DNA of 64,000 nucleotides, from assembly GCF_001879205.1 (NCBI RefSeq), contig NZ_MLFK01000010.1, positions 1 to 64,000 of the forward strand. Direction: 5' to 3'. The position numbers and the translations under genes are program-made. Below, one piece after another: positions 28,468 through 35,605 of the stretch; position 1 is the stretch's first letter, and every line of letters starts with the position of its first letter. This DNA is from Flavobacterium johnsoniae (lineage in GTDB: Bacteria; Bacteroidota; Bacteroidia; Flavobacteriales; Flavobacteriaceae). A model generated the notes under the pieces. It searched no databases. It saw only the letters and a list, made by a program, of their open reading frames with translations, and had not been told where the DNA came from.

Positions 28468-29118
28468 ATGAAAAAATTGCACTTCGTTTTAATCTTTATT
28501 GGCATTATGGCAGTAAAAGGAAATGCTCAAAAGTTAAATGCAATGCACTGGCTTAATGAGCCGTCTGAGTGGGAAATAAAAGACAACAAACTTACTATGC
28601 AGGTAACACCCCAGTCTGATTACTGGAATAAGAGTCATTACGGATTTACTGTATACGACGGACCGTTTTTATATACAGAAAGAAGCGGTGAATTTGAAGC
28701 TGTTGTAAAAATGACCGGTGTTTATAAAACCAGATTTGACCAGGTATGCCTAATGCTGCGAATAGATGAAAACAATTATATTAAAACTGGAGTTGAATAT
28801 GTAGAAGGTGTTTATAATATAAGTACGGTTCACACCATCGATAAAAGTTCATGGAGCGTAATGGGCTTAAAGGAAAAACCTAAAAATGTCTGGATGAAAG
28901 CCGTACGCCGATTAGATGCAGTAGAAATATTTTATTCTATTGATGGAATTAATTATACGATGACAAATACAGTATACTTTCCGGAGCATAAAACGGTACA
29001 GGTGGGTATGATGGCAGCAAGTCCGGATGGAAAAGGTTTCACTGCTGTTTTTGAAGATTTTAAAATTACGCATCTACCGGATCAAAGACGCTTAGAATGG
29101 CTGAAAAACAATCAATAA
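28468..29118 (+). CDS. Exported DUF1349 (YesU-like) protein
   Basis: The 216-residue protein has a signal peptide (ends VKGNAQK, residue about 20) and one DUF1349 beta-sandwich domain: the WLNEPSEWEIKDNKLTMQV opening, DQVCLMLRIDENNYIKTGVEY in the middle and VQVGMMAASPDGKGFTAVF at the end. Family members such as YesU are concanavalin-like and linked to carbohydrate metabolism, but most have no proven activity. It is divergent from the LuxR-type regulator with a 164-nt gap, so that regulator may control it. A near-consensus promoter (TTG at 28404, TACTTTG at 28428, one base short) lies upstream. Confidence 0.8.
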   Translation: MKKLHFVLIFIGIMAVKGNAQKLNAMHWLNEPSEWEIKDNKLTMQVTPQSDYWNKSHYGFTVYDGPFLYTERSGEFEAVVKMTGVYKTRFDQVCLMLRIDENNYIKTGVEYVEGVYNISTVHTIDKSSWSVMGLKEKPKNVWMKAVRRLDAVEIFYSIDGINYTMTNTVYFPEHKTVQVGMMAASPDGKGFTAVFEDFKITHLPDQRRLEWLKNNQ

Positions 29119-29208
29119 TTTTTTTAGTGTAACATTTACAGCTGTTTAGAGTCTATTCTATTGTAGCACAGACAACTATCATTAACGCACCGCAAATAAA
29201 ACCAAACC

Positions 29209-29361
29209 ATGAGCACAAAATTTTTATTATATCTCGTATTAACAATTCTTGCACTTTGCCAAAAAGCTTTCTGCCAGCAAAACGAAGACCGCTTAATTCA
29301 TGAAACAATAAAAACCGAAACGATCAAATTTGAATGCGGCCCGTTGACATTAGAATATTAA
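29209..29361 (+). CDS. 50-residue secreted peptide, hypothetical
   Basis: This short ORF (ATG 29209, TAA 29361) encodes a clear signal peptide, MSTKFLLYLVLTILALCQ, with a CFCQQ-like cleavage region. A 27-residue mature part follows (NEDRLIHETIKTETIKFECG) with one cysteine. It lies 90 nt after the DUF1349 gene on the same strand. No family is recognised. The signal peptide makes chance less likely, but the ORF is short and unproven. Confidence 0.5.
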   Translation: MSTKFLLYLVLTILALCQKAFCQQNEDRLIHETIKTETIKFECGPLTLEY

Positions 29362-29441
29362 CTTAAAAAATCTGATTTTCAAACCAATTGCCTTGCTGCA
29401 TAAGCTTTTTTACTGCAAGGCAATGTTTAAAAACACCAATC

Positions 29442-29756
29442 ATGAACAGCAAACACTTAATGTATAGTTTGACGAGAATGACTTATACGTTTCAGAAAAA
29501 AATTAAAATAATACGAGATAAAGATCGATTTCTAAATGCTTTAATTAAAAGCAATGGAAACCATAACGTCTTAGATCTCGGAGCACAAATTGGACTTGAC
29601 GAGAACGCTACTATGGAAATTATTGCCCAGCTTCTTGCTGAATTTAAAATAGAATATGCCGTAAATGGTGCTTGTGATTACAGTTTAATAAGAAGAAAGA
29701 GTCAGATTAAAAAAGCAAATAGGTCAAAAAAGGGTCAAAAAGCAACTCTAATTTAA
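29442..29756 (+). CDS. Small hypothetical protein, possibly winged-helix-like
   Basis: This 104-residue basic protein has a predicted helical core (RDKDRFLNALIKSNGNHNVL, then LGAQIGLDENATMEIIAQL) and a lysine-rich tail (KANRSKKGQKATLI). The LGAQIGLDENATMEIIAQLL segment resembles a helix-turn-helix and the following strand a wing, so DNA binding is possible, but no family was recognised. The frame is open from 29388. I take the ATG at 29442; the ATG at 29478 (MTYTF) is also possible. Confidence 0.55.
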   Translation: MNSKHLMYSLTRMTYTFQKKIKIIRDKDRFLNALIKSNGNHNVLDLGAQIGLDENATMEIIAQLLAEFKIEYAVNGACDYSLIRRKSQIKKANRSKKGQKATLI

Positions 29757-29872
29757 TCTCTTAACATTGTTTTTTTGTTAACTACCGCAAAAAAGCCCTA
29801 TCTTACAAAATCAAAAAATGCTGATTTTTCAAGACGTTGGAGAGGCATAGGTTAAATTTTAAATTAGAATAA

Positions 29873-30949
29873 ATGAAACAATTACTTCAGTGGACCATCA
29901 TCATTCCGGCATTATCCTGGATTCTTTTCTTTAGCGGACTTATAGAAGGCAGCAGTATATTTCAAATTGCGGCAAGTATTTTATTAATTTTGAGTGTAAT
30001 GTCGGCCGTACATCATTCAGAAATCATAGCAGAAAGAGTTGGTGAACCCTACGGAACCATTATTCTGGCTATCTCAATAACCGTGATCGAAGTCTCCATT
30101 ATTATATCCTTAATGATGTCAGATGGCCCGGAAGCAGTTTCTCTTGCCAGAGATACCGTTTATGCCGCCACAATGCTTATTCTTAACGGAATTATCGGTT
30201 TGTGTCTTTTAATTGGCGGGTTAAAACATTATGAACAAAATTTTTCTCCTTCCTCCGTTACCATTGGTTTGGTTTCCCTGGTTTCTATCATAGTATTTAC
30301 TCTAGTGTTTCCTACTTTTACAGAAAGCGTTTCGGGATCTTATTATTCAGTACCACAGCTTTTTTTTGCTTCTATTGCCTGTATTGTTATTTATTCATCA
30401 TTTTTATTTGCGCAGACCAGCAGATACCGCCAATATTTTCTAACCGTTGGGGATGATGAAAATGAAGATGTTGTCGAGCCTATCATAATTAACAATAAAA
30501 CATTTTATACAAGCCTCGTTTTCCTGATCGTTAGTTTAGGGATTGTGGTATTATTAGCCAAAACGCTTTCTCCAACAATAGAAAGCATAATTGTGAGCTA
30601 CAGTCTTCCAAAAAGTTTAGTTGGAGTGGTAATAGCCATCATTATTTTATTGCCGGAAGCCATTGCCGCTATAATCGCCGCAAGAAAAAACAGGCTGCAG
30701 ACCAGTATTAATTTAGCCCTGGGTTCTGCTTTGGCAAGTATTGGTTTAACCATTCCGAGTGTTGCCGCAGTTTGTATTATGATGGATATGCCAATTATCC
30801 TTGGACTTGATATAAAATCGATCGTTTTGCTGGCTTTATCTGTATTTACCGTAATGCTCTCACTGAGTAAAGGAAAATCTAATATTGTATATGGAGTTGT
30901 TCTTCTTGTTAATCTGTTTGCATTTATATTCCTAATGATATATCCTTGA
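29873..30949 (+). CDS. ChaA-like Ca2+/cation:H+ antiporter
   Basis: The 358-residue inner-membrane protein has about eleven helices and the two CaCA alpha-repeats. The first contains HHSEIIAERVGEPYGTIILA and TVIEVSIIISLMM, and the second IILLPEAIAAIIAARKNRLQ with LGSALASIGLTIPSVA. The acidic residues in the alpha-repeats (E in AERVGEP and E in LLPEAIAA) bind the cation. ChaA-type proteins extrude Ca2+, Na+ or K+ for protons. It is followed 47 nt later by the hybrid histidine kinase, whose promoter overlaps this gene's stop codon. Confidence 0.9.
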   Translation: MKQLLQWTIIIPALSWILFFSGLIEGSSIFQIAASILLILSVMSAVHHSEIIAERVGEPYGTIILAISITVIEVSIIISLMMSDGPEAVSLARDTVYAATMLILNGIIGLCLLIGGLKHYEQNFSPSSVTIGLVSLVSIIVFTLVFPTFTESVSGSYYSVPQLFFASIACIVIYSSFLFAQTSRYRQYFLTVGDDENEDVVEPIIINNKTFYTSLVFLIVSLGIVVLLAKTLSPTIESIIVSYSLPKSLVGVVIAIIILLPEAIAAIIAARKNRLQTSINLALGSALASIGLTIPSVAAVCIMMDMPIILGLDIKSIVLLALSVFTVMLSLSKGKSNIVYGVVLLVNLFAFIFLMIYP

Positions 30950-30974
30950 TGTCCTAATATTATTCTTATTTTTG
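30946..30974 (+). promoter_or_regulatory. Bacteroidota-type promoter for the hybrid histidine kinase
   Basis: TTG at 30946-30948, an 18-nt spacer and TATTTTTG at 30967-30974 fit TTG-N17-23-TAnnTTTG fully. The transcript would start about 30980, downstream of a TTG codon at 30972, which excludes that codon as the start and supports the ATG at 30996. Confidence 0.6.
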
Positions 30975-30995
30975 CACTTTATTTCCCCCAATAAA

Positions 30996-32984
30996 ATGAA
31001 TATCGCAGAACAGCCCCTACCACACAACGAATTAGAACGCCTTGCCGCTTTAAAACGTTATAATATACTTGACACACTTCCAGAAGATGCTTTTGATGAT
31101 GCCACTAAACTTGTCTCTTATATATGTTCTGTGCCTATCGCCCATATTTCATTTATTGATGAGAACAGACAATGGTTTAAATCTGAAATAGGAATAGGAG
31201 TATCAGAAGTTCCGAGAGAAATCAGTTTCTGCCAGTATACCATTCTAGAATCTGAAATGGTGGAAATAAACGATACTTTTTTAAGCGAGAGATTTAAAAA
31301 TGATCCTAATGTTACAGGCGGTTTAAAAGTCAGGTTCTACGCCGGAGTACCGCTTACTACACCAGATGGTTACAATATTGGAACCATTTGTGCAATCGAC
31401 CACGTTTCTAAAGAACTGAACGAAAACCAGCGCAATGCCCTTTCGATTGTCGCAAAGCACATTATGAATCAGCTTGAACTGGGAACAAAAAATATCGAAC
31501 TGGCCGCTCAGAAAAAAATTGCAGAACGTGCGGTATTGGCAAAAGATAGTTTTTTGGCTAATATGAGCCACGAGATCCGAACGCCCTTAAACGCTATTAT
31601 TGGATTTACAGACCTATTGGCCCAAACAAAATTAGATGCAGCGCAGCGTGATTATGTTGACAGCGTGCAAATTGCCGAGGAAAATCTGCTTTTGATCATT
31701 AATGATATTCTGGATCTTTCTAAAATCGAATCCGGCAATCTGACTATTGAGGCACAGCCATTCAATTTAAAAAATACACTCAAACACATTTACGATTTAT
31801 TAAAAGTAAAAGTTCCTGCAGGAGTTGAATTTAACTTATTTCTTGATGCTGATATGCCTGAAATGGTAATTGGAGATCAGGGAAGATTAAACCAAATACT
31901 GGTTAACCTTACCGGAAACGCGCTTAAATTTACTGAAGAAGGCGAAGTAACGGTTTCTGTAAAAAAGACCCATGAAACAGAAAGTGACTATTCGCTGAGG
32001 TTCTCTGTTAAAGATACCGGTATTGGTATTGAGGAAGATAAATTAATGGCCATTTTTGAAAGATTTACGCAAGCAGAAGAAAGTACAACCCGAAAATTTG
32101 GCGGGACTGGCCTTGGTCTTAATATTGTAAAACAATTAATAGAACTACAGGATTCTGAAATTCATGTAAAAAGCAAACAAGGAAGAGGTTCTGAATTTTT
32201 CTTCGTGCTTACTTATAAAAAAACAGATCATATTGAAACAGCAGCAGAACCCTTATTGCCCATAAACATTGATAAACTTAAAATACTGCTTTGCGAAGAC
32301 AATCTTTTAAACCAGAAACTGGTAAAGAATGTTATCGATAATTTTGGTTTTGAATTAGACATTGCCGGAAATGGTGAAGAAGGAATAGAATTATTATTAA
32401 AAAACGAATACGATCTTATACTAATGGATCTTCAAATGCCTCTTAGAGATGGGTATCAAACTACATATTCTATTAGAAATGAATTAAAGCTTACCATTCC
32501 TATTATAGCCATGACCGCTCACTCTCTTGTTGGTGAGCAGGAACGTTGTTTTAAAGAAGGTATGAATGCTTACATTCCGAAGCCATTTAAACAGGCCGCT
32601 CTCTTAGAAGCCATCAGAAAAGTAACCAGCAAGAACATTCCGGTTGAAACAAATTCAAAAATAAATCTTTCATTTTTAGATGAAGTATCAGGCGGTGACA
32701 GCAGCTTTAAACAAGATATGATTAGCCTCTTTATCGAAAAAATTCCAACTGAAGTGATTCAGTTAGCCGAAGCATTCAACAATAACGACCATGATACGAT
32801 AATGAGACTTTCTCATAATATGAAATCCAGTTTTGACATCTTTATGCTCAAAGACCAGAGTCATTATTTATCTACTATTGAAAAAGAAGCCAAATTACAG
32901 CAGTACAGCCCTCAAACCTTAGAAAGAATAAACAACCTGCATGCTGAAATGGCTGAAGTCATTAAAACTTTAAAAGAATTATAA
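30996..32984 (+). CDS. Hybrid histidine kinase (GAF-HisKA-HATPase-REC-HPt)
   Basis: The 662-residue protein has an N-terminal GAF-like domain (residues about 15-165, RFYAGVPLTTPDGYNIGTIC), then HisKA with phosphorylatable H192 (NMSHEIRTPLNAIIG). The ATPase domain is about 285-415 (NLTGNALKFTEEGE, DTGIGIEEDKL, GTGLGLNIVKQL), the receiver domain has D478 (ILMDLQMPLRDGYQ), and the HPt domain has H607 (RLSHNMKSSF). It has no membrane helix and is cytosolic. A full phosphorelay (His-Asp-His) can run inside one protein; the final response regulator is not adjacent. The start was chosen from the promoter position. Confidence 0.92.
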   Translation: MNIAEQPLPHNELERLAALKRYNILDTLPEDAFDDATKLVSYICSVPIAHISFIDENRQWFKSEIGIGVSEVPREISFCQYTILESEMVEINDTFLSERFKNDPNVTGGLKVRFYAGVPLTTPDGYNIGTICAIDHVSKELNENQRNALSIVAKHIMNQLELGTKNIELAAQKKIAERAVLAKDSFLANMSHEIRTPLNAIIGFTDLLAQTKLDAAQRDYVDSVQIAEENLLLIINDILDLSKIESGNLTIEAQPFNLKNTLKHIYDLLKVKVPAGVEFNLFLDADMPEMVIGDQGRLNQILVNLTGNALKFTEEGEVTVSVKKTHETESDYSLRFSVKDTGIGIEEDKLMAIFERFTQAEESTTRKFGGTGLGLNIVKQLIELQDSEIHVKSKQGRGSEFFFVLTYKKTDHIETAAEPLLPINIDKLKILLCEDNLLNQKLVKNVIDNFGFELDIAGNGEEGIELLLKNEYDLILMDLQMPLRDGYQTTYSIRNELKLTIPIIAMTAHSLVGEQERCFKEGMNAYIPKPFKQAALLEAIRKVTSKNIPVETNSKINLSFLDEVSGGDSSFKQDMISLFIEKIPTEVIQLAEAFNNNDHDTIMRLSHNMKSSFDIFMLKDQSHYLSTIEKEAKLQQYSPQTLERINNLHAEMAEVIKTLKEL

Positions 32985-32986
32985 AA

Positions 32987-33014
32987 AAACGGCCGGGTCA
33001 CATACCGGCCGTTT
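32987..33014. terminator. Strong bidirectional terminator
   Basis: AAACGGCCGG (32987-32996) and CCGGCCGTTT (33005-33014) are perfect arms with an 8-nt loop, flanked by A and T runs. They stop the kinase transcript and overlap the last codons of the minus-strand GNAT remnant. Confidence 0.9.
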
Positions 33015-33600
33015 TTTGTTTAGGATCATAAAGCATTGCCGTACACAAACAATTTTTTCTTTCTTTACTCAATAATATGGGGCAATTGACACACGATTTG
33101 CAATTCTCCCAAAAAGCTTCATCAGAAGTGAGTTCTGAATAGGTTACGGGTTCAAAGCCCAATTCGTGGTTCATTTTCATTACTGCCAGACCACTTGTCA
33201 AACTAAATATTTTGGCCTCCGGATATTTTTGACGGCTTAATTCGAATATTTTCCTTTTAATTCTTTTTGCAAGTCCGGTATGTCTAAACTGAGGTGCTAC
33301 GATCAATCCGGAATTGGAAACAAATTGGTTATTATCCCAGGAAGATATAAATGAAAATCCTGCCCAGGTTCCATCTGTGGCAAAAGCAATAACAGCTTCA
33401 CCTTTTTTTATTTTTTCCTTGAGCAGTTCAGGAGATCCTCCGGAGATTCCTGTTCCTCTTGCTATGGCAGATGATAAGGTAACTTCGCAAATTTCTTTTA
33501 TCCAAAAAACATGATTAACATTAGTCGTTTCAATCGTAAAATCAGGAAAGTCTTCTGCAGATTGAGTGTTTACAGATAAGTTTGTTTTATTTTGAAATGG
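32998..33600 (-). pseudogene. 5'-truncated GNAT acetyltransferase (arginine-pathway N-acetyltransferase-like)
   Basis: The open frame on the minus strand runs from the junction at about 33600 to 32998 with no ATG at its head. The only start-like codon inside is a TTG at 33306, in mid-domain. Its 200 residues show a GNAT fold: RGTGISGGSPELL, the acetyl-CoA loop PQFRHTGLAKRIKRK, LTSGLAVMKMNHELGFEPV and a cysteine-rich tail (CKSCVNCP, NCLCTAMLYDP). This pattern matches the GNAT protein found next to arginine biosynthesis genes in Bacteroidota, where it is thought to make N-acetylglutamate. Only the first codons and promoter are lost. It abuts a nagB fragment of the opposite strand, so a deletion removed both 5' ends. 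Confidence 0.65.
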
Positions 33601-34147
33601 AGCAGGAGAAGCCCGTGCTACAAGTCATTTTGTGGGTTTACCGGACGAACAAATTCATTTTATGGAACTTCCTTTTTATGAAACCGGAGCAATTGAGAAA
33701 AAACCTTTAGGCAAAGAAGATATTCAGCTGACAATGGATTTGATCGAAAAAGTGAAACCACATCAAATTTACGCCGCAGGAGATTTGGCCGATCCGCACG
33801 GAACGCACAAAGTTTGCCTTGATGCTATTTTTGAGGCTGTAAAAACTTTAAAACCAAAATCTTTTATGAATGACTGCTGGGTTTGGCTTTACCGAGGCGC
33901 GTGGAAGGAATGGGGAATTGACGAAGTCGAAATGGCAGTGCCAATGAGCCCGGATCAGGTTTTGGCAAAACGCCACGGAATTTTCAAACATCAATCGCAG
34001 AAAGACGGTGTTGTTTTTCAGGGAACTGATGCCAGAGAATTTTGGCAGAGAGCCGAAGATCGAAACAGTGAAACAGCTCAATTATACAATCAGCTTGGTT
34101 TAGCACATTATGCTGCTATGGAAGCGTTTGTACGATGGGAGTTTTAA
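33601..34147 (+). pseudogene. 3' fragment of nagB-type glucosamine-6-phosphate deaminase with LmbE-like tail
   Basis: Reading from 33602, GAGEARATSHFVGLPDEQ continues into HFMELPFYETG, HQIYAAGDLADPHGTHKVCL and a C-terminal VLAKRHGIFKHQSQKDG. This corresponds to the last 182 codons of the long Bacteroidota NagB, whose second half is a PIG-L/LmbE-like domain, normally about 640 residues. The whole deaminase domain and the first half of the LmbE domain are missing. A TGA stands 12 nt before 33602. The frame could be read from a GTG at 33632, but it lacks the fold's N-terminal metal-binding part, so a functional product is unlikely. The intact nagA at 57849 lies 24 kb away. Confidence 0.7.
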
Positions 34148-34154
34148 TTTAAAA

Positions 34155-34264
34155 CCCCAGCGGGGTGAAATTTTTATAGAATTACAACAAGACAATTAAA
34201 AAAGCTCCGGAGGAGCGACATATATAAAAACCGTTGAAAAAATATGCCGCTCCTCCGGAGCTTT
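34155..34264. repeat. Pair of intergenic palindromic repeats
   Basis: CCCCAGCGGGG (34155-34165), followed by tgaaatttttataga, is the first element. The second is a perfect 17-bp inverted repeat, AAAGCTCCGGAGGAGCG (34201-34217) with CGCTCCTCCGGAGCTTT (34248-34264). After one mismatch the pairing continues into CATAT/ATATG. Such gc-rich arms next to ACATATTTATA-like text recur between genes in Flavobacterium. The pair lies just downstream of the nagB fragment and may also act as a terminator. Confidence 0.6.
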
Positions 34265-34317
34265 ATGTTGTAAACATTTATGCTTTGCTATAACTATTTT
34301 GCTTCTCTGAAGCTTAC

Positions 34318-34348
34318 AAAAAAGCTGTCTTTTTGAGACAGCTTTTTT
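34318..34348. terminator. Bidirectional intrinsic terminator
   Basis: AAAAAAGCTGTCT (34318-34330) and AGACAGCTTTTTT (34336-34348) form a perfect stem with a 5-nt loop. It can end the nagB-remnant transcript and, on the other strand, a transcript of the 35-codon ORF, whose stop lies 13 nt away. Confidence 0.85.
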
Positions 34349-34360
34349 ATTATTTTTTTA

Positions 34361-34468
34361 TTAATCATCCCCTCCGTTCATAAAAGTCATTAAAAGCGTG
34401 TAAGCATTTTTAATCACAATTTTTGAAGATGTATTATTAACTGAGAATTGTATTATCTTATCAAGCAT
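34361..34468 (-). CDS. 35-codon ORF, unassigned peptide
   Basis: The ATG at 34468 opens MLDKIIQFSVNN, then TSSKIVIKNAYTLLMTFM, and ends with NGGDD before the TAA at 34361. A strong terminator follows 13 nt later on the same strand, as for a small gene. The first 12 residues resemble the start of CusA/CzcA-type RND pumps, but the rest does not. It could be a small amphipathic peptide, a RiPP-type precursor or a relic. No modification enzyme is near. No full promoter was seen. Confidence 0.35.
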   Translation of the reverse strand: MLDKIIQFSVNNTSSKIVIKNAYTLLMTFMNGGDD

Positions 34469-34678
34469 AATTTATTTGAAATTTTAAAAATAAATGCAAT
34501 GCTGCCAAAACTCCCTGCGTTACATTTGGGTTTTGCCTTACAACAAAAGCAAAAGAAAAATTGCGTATAATTACTGAGGTTCAACTCGTTTTCTTTTTTT
34601 AATTTCACCTAAAATAAACCTTGTTTTTATCCTGACTCGGAACAACAAACCAAAAACAACAACCAAAAAATAGAAATC

Positions 34679-35599
34679 ATGCCTTGGAATATCCTTGAAA
34701 ACTTATGGAAACGTGCTCTACAGCCTTCAGGCCCCCAAGATGCGCCTGTAACTCAAAACTGGGATCTGGAAATTAAAACTTTGTATCAGCTGGGTATTGG
34801 TATGGAAGATACTTTGCAGTTTTTATATTTTGAAAAACCTGATTTCGAAACTTTCAAAAACTGGATTAACAACAGAAAGCAGCACAATACTACAGATAAA
34901 GAAGATGATATAGGTGATGTTTTATCTGAAAAAGATCTTGAATTCTGGAATGAGAACGGTTATATTGTAGTAAAAAATGCGATTTCAAAAGCGGATTGCG
35001 AAGCGACGCAAAAGGCAATTTGGGAGTATTTAAAAATGGATCCCAACAAAAAAGAAACCTGGTACAAAAGACATGAAAACCAAAAAGGACTGATGCTTAA
35101 CTTCTCTGATCATGAAACGTTAAACAAAAACCGATTTTCGCCCAGAATAAAAAAAGCTTACGAACAGCTTTATAAAACAACGAATATCTATAAAACGATC
35201 GATAAAGTAAGTTTTAATCCACCCGAAACGGAGGATTTTACTTTCCTGGGAAGCAAACTTCACTGGGATGCCAGCTTAAAACAGCCTATGCCTTTTGCGC
35301 TTCAGGGTCTGCTCTATCTAACAGACTGCGGGCCGGACGATGGTGCTTTTCATTGCGTTGCCGGATTTCATAATAAAATAAGTAATTGGATAGAAAATCT
35401 TGCACCAAATGAAAACCCGAGAGATAAAGCAGTTGAAACCTTAAAAGCACAACCTATTCTGGGTAATGCAGGCGATTTTATTATATGGAATAATGCATTG
35501 CCGCATTGTGCTACGCCAAATAAAGGTGAAACACCAAGAATGGTGCAATACCTTACCTATTTGCCCAACAAACATGATGCTTCCGGAGAATGGATCTGA
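34679..35599 (+). CDS. Phytanoyl-CoA dioxygenase (PhyH)-family protein
   Basis: The 306-residue protein has the Fe(II)/2-oxoglutarate oxygenase facial triad H195-x-D197 (SKLHWDASL) and H276 (ALPHCATP). R287 (ETPRMVQYL) is placed to bind 2-oxoglutarate. FWNENGYIVVKNAISKAD is the usual PhyH opening of the catalytic core (about 85-300). An N-terminal 80-residue extension has no recognised domain. It hydroxylates an unknown substrate in the cytosol. The stop lies only 6 nt from that of the convergent phytochrome gene. Confidence 0.87.
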   Translation: MPWNILENLWKRALQPSGPQDAPVTQNWDLEIKTLYQLGIGMEDTLQFLYFEKPDFETFKNWINNRKQHNTTDKEDDIGDVLSEKDLEFWNENGYIVVKNAISKADCEATQKAIWEYLKMDPNKKETWYKRHENQKGLMLNFSDHETLNKNRFSPRIKKAYEQLYKTTNIYKTIDKVSFNPPETEDFTFLGSKLHWDASLKQPMPFALQGLLYLTDCGPDDGAFHCVAGFHNKISNWIENLAPNENPRDKAVETLKAQPILGNAGDFIIWNNALPHCATPNKGETPRMVQYLTYLPNKHDASGEWI

Positions 35600-35605
35600 T
35601 TTTTT

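Noticed and set aside
30972..30995. TTG start for the hybrid kinase at 30972
   Set aside because: It overlaps the -7 promoter box, so it would not be in the transcript; the ATG at 30996 is used.
33632..34147. Independent PIG-L/LmbE deacetylase starting at GTG 33632
   Set aside because: The frame lacks the N-terminal metal-binding half of the fold and matches only the end of long NagB proteins.
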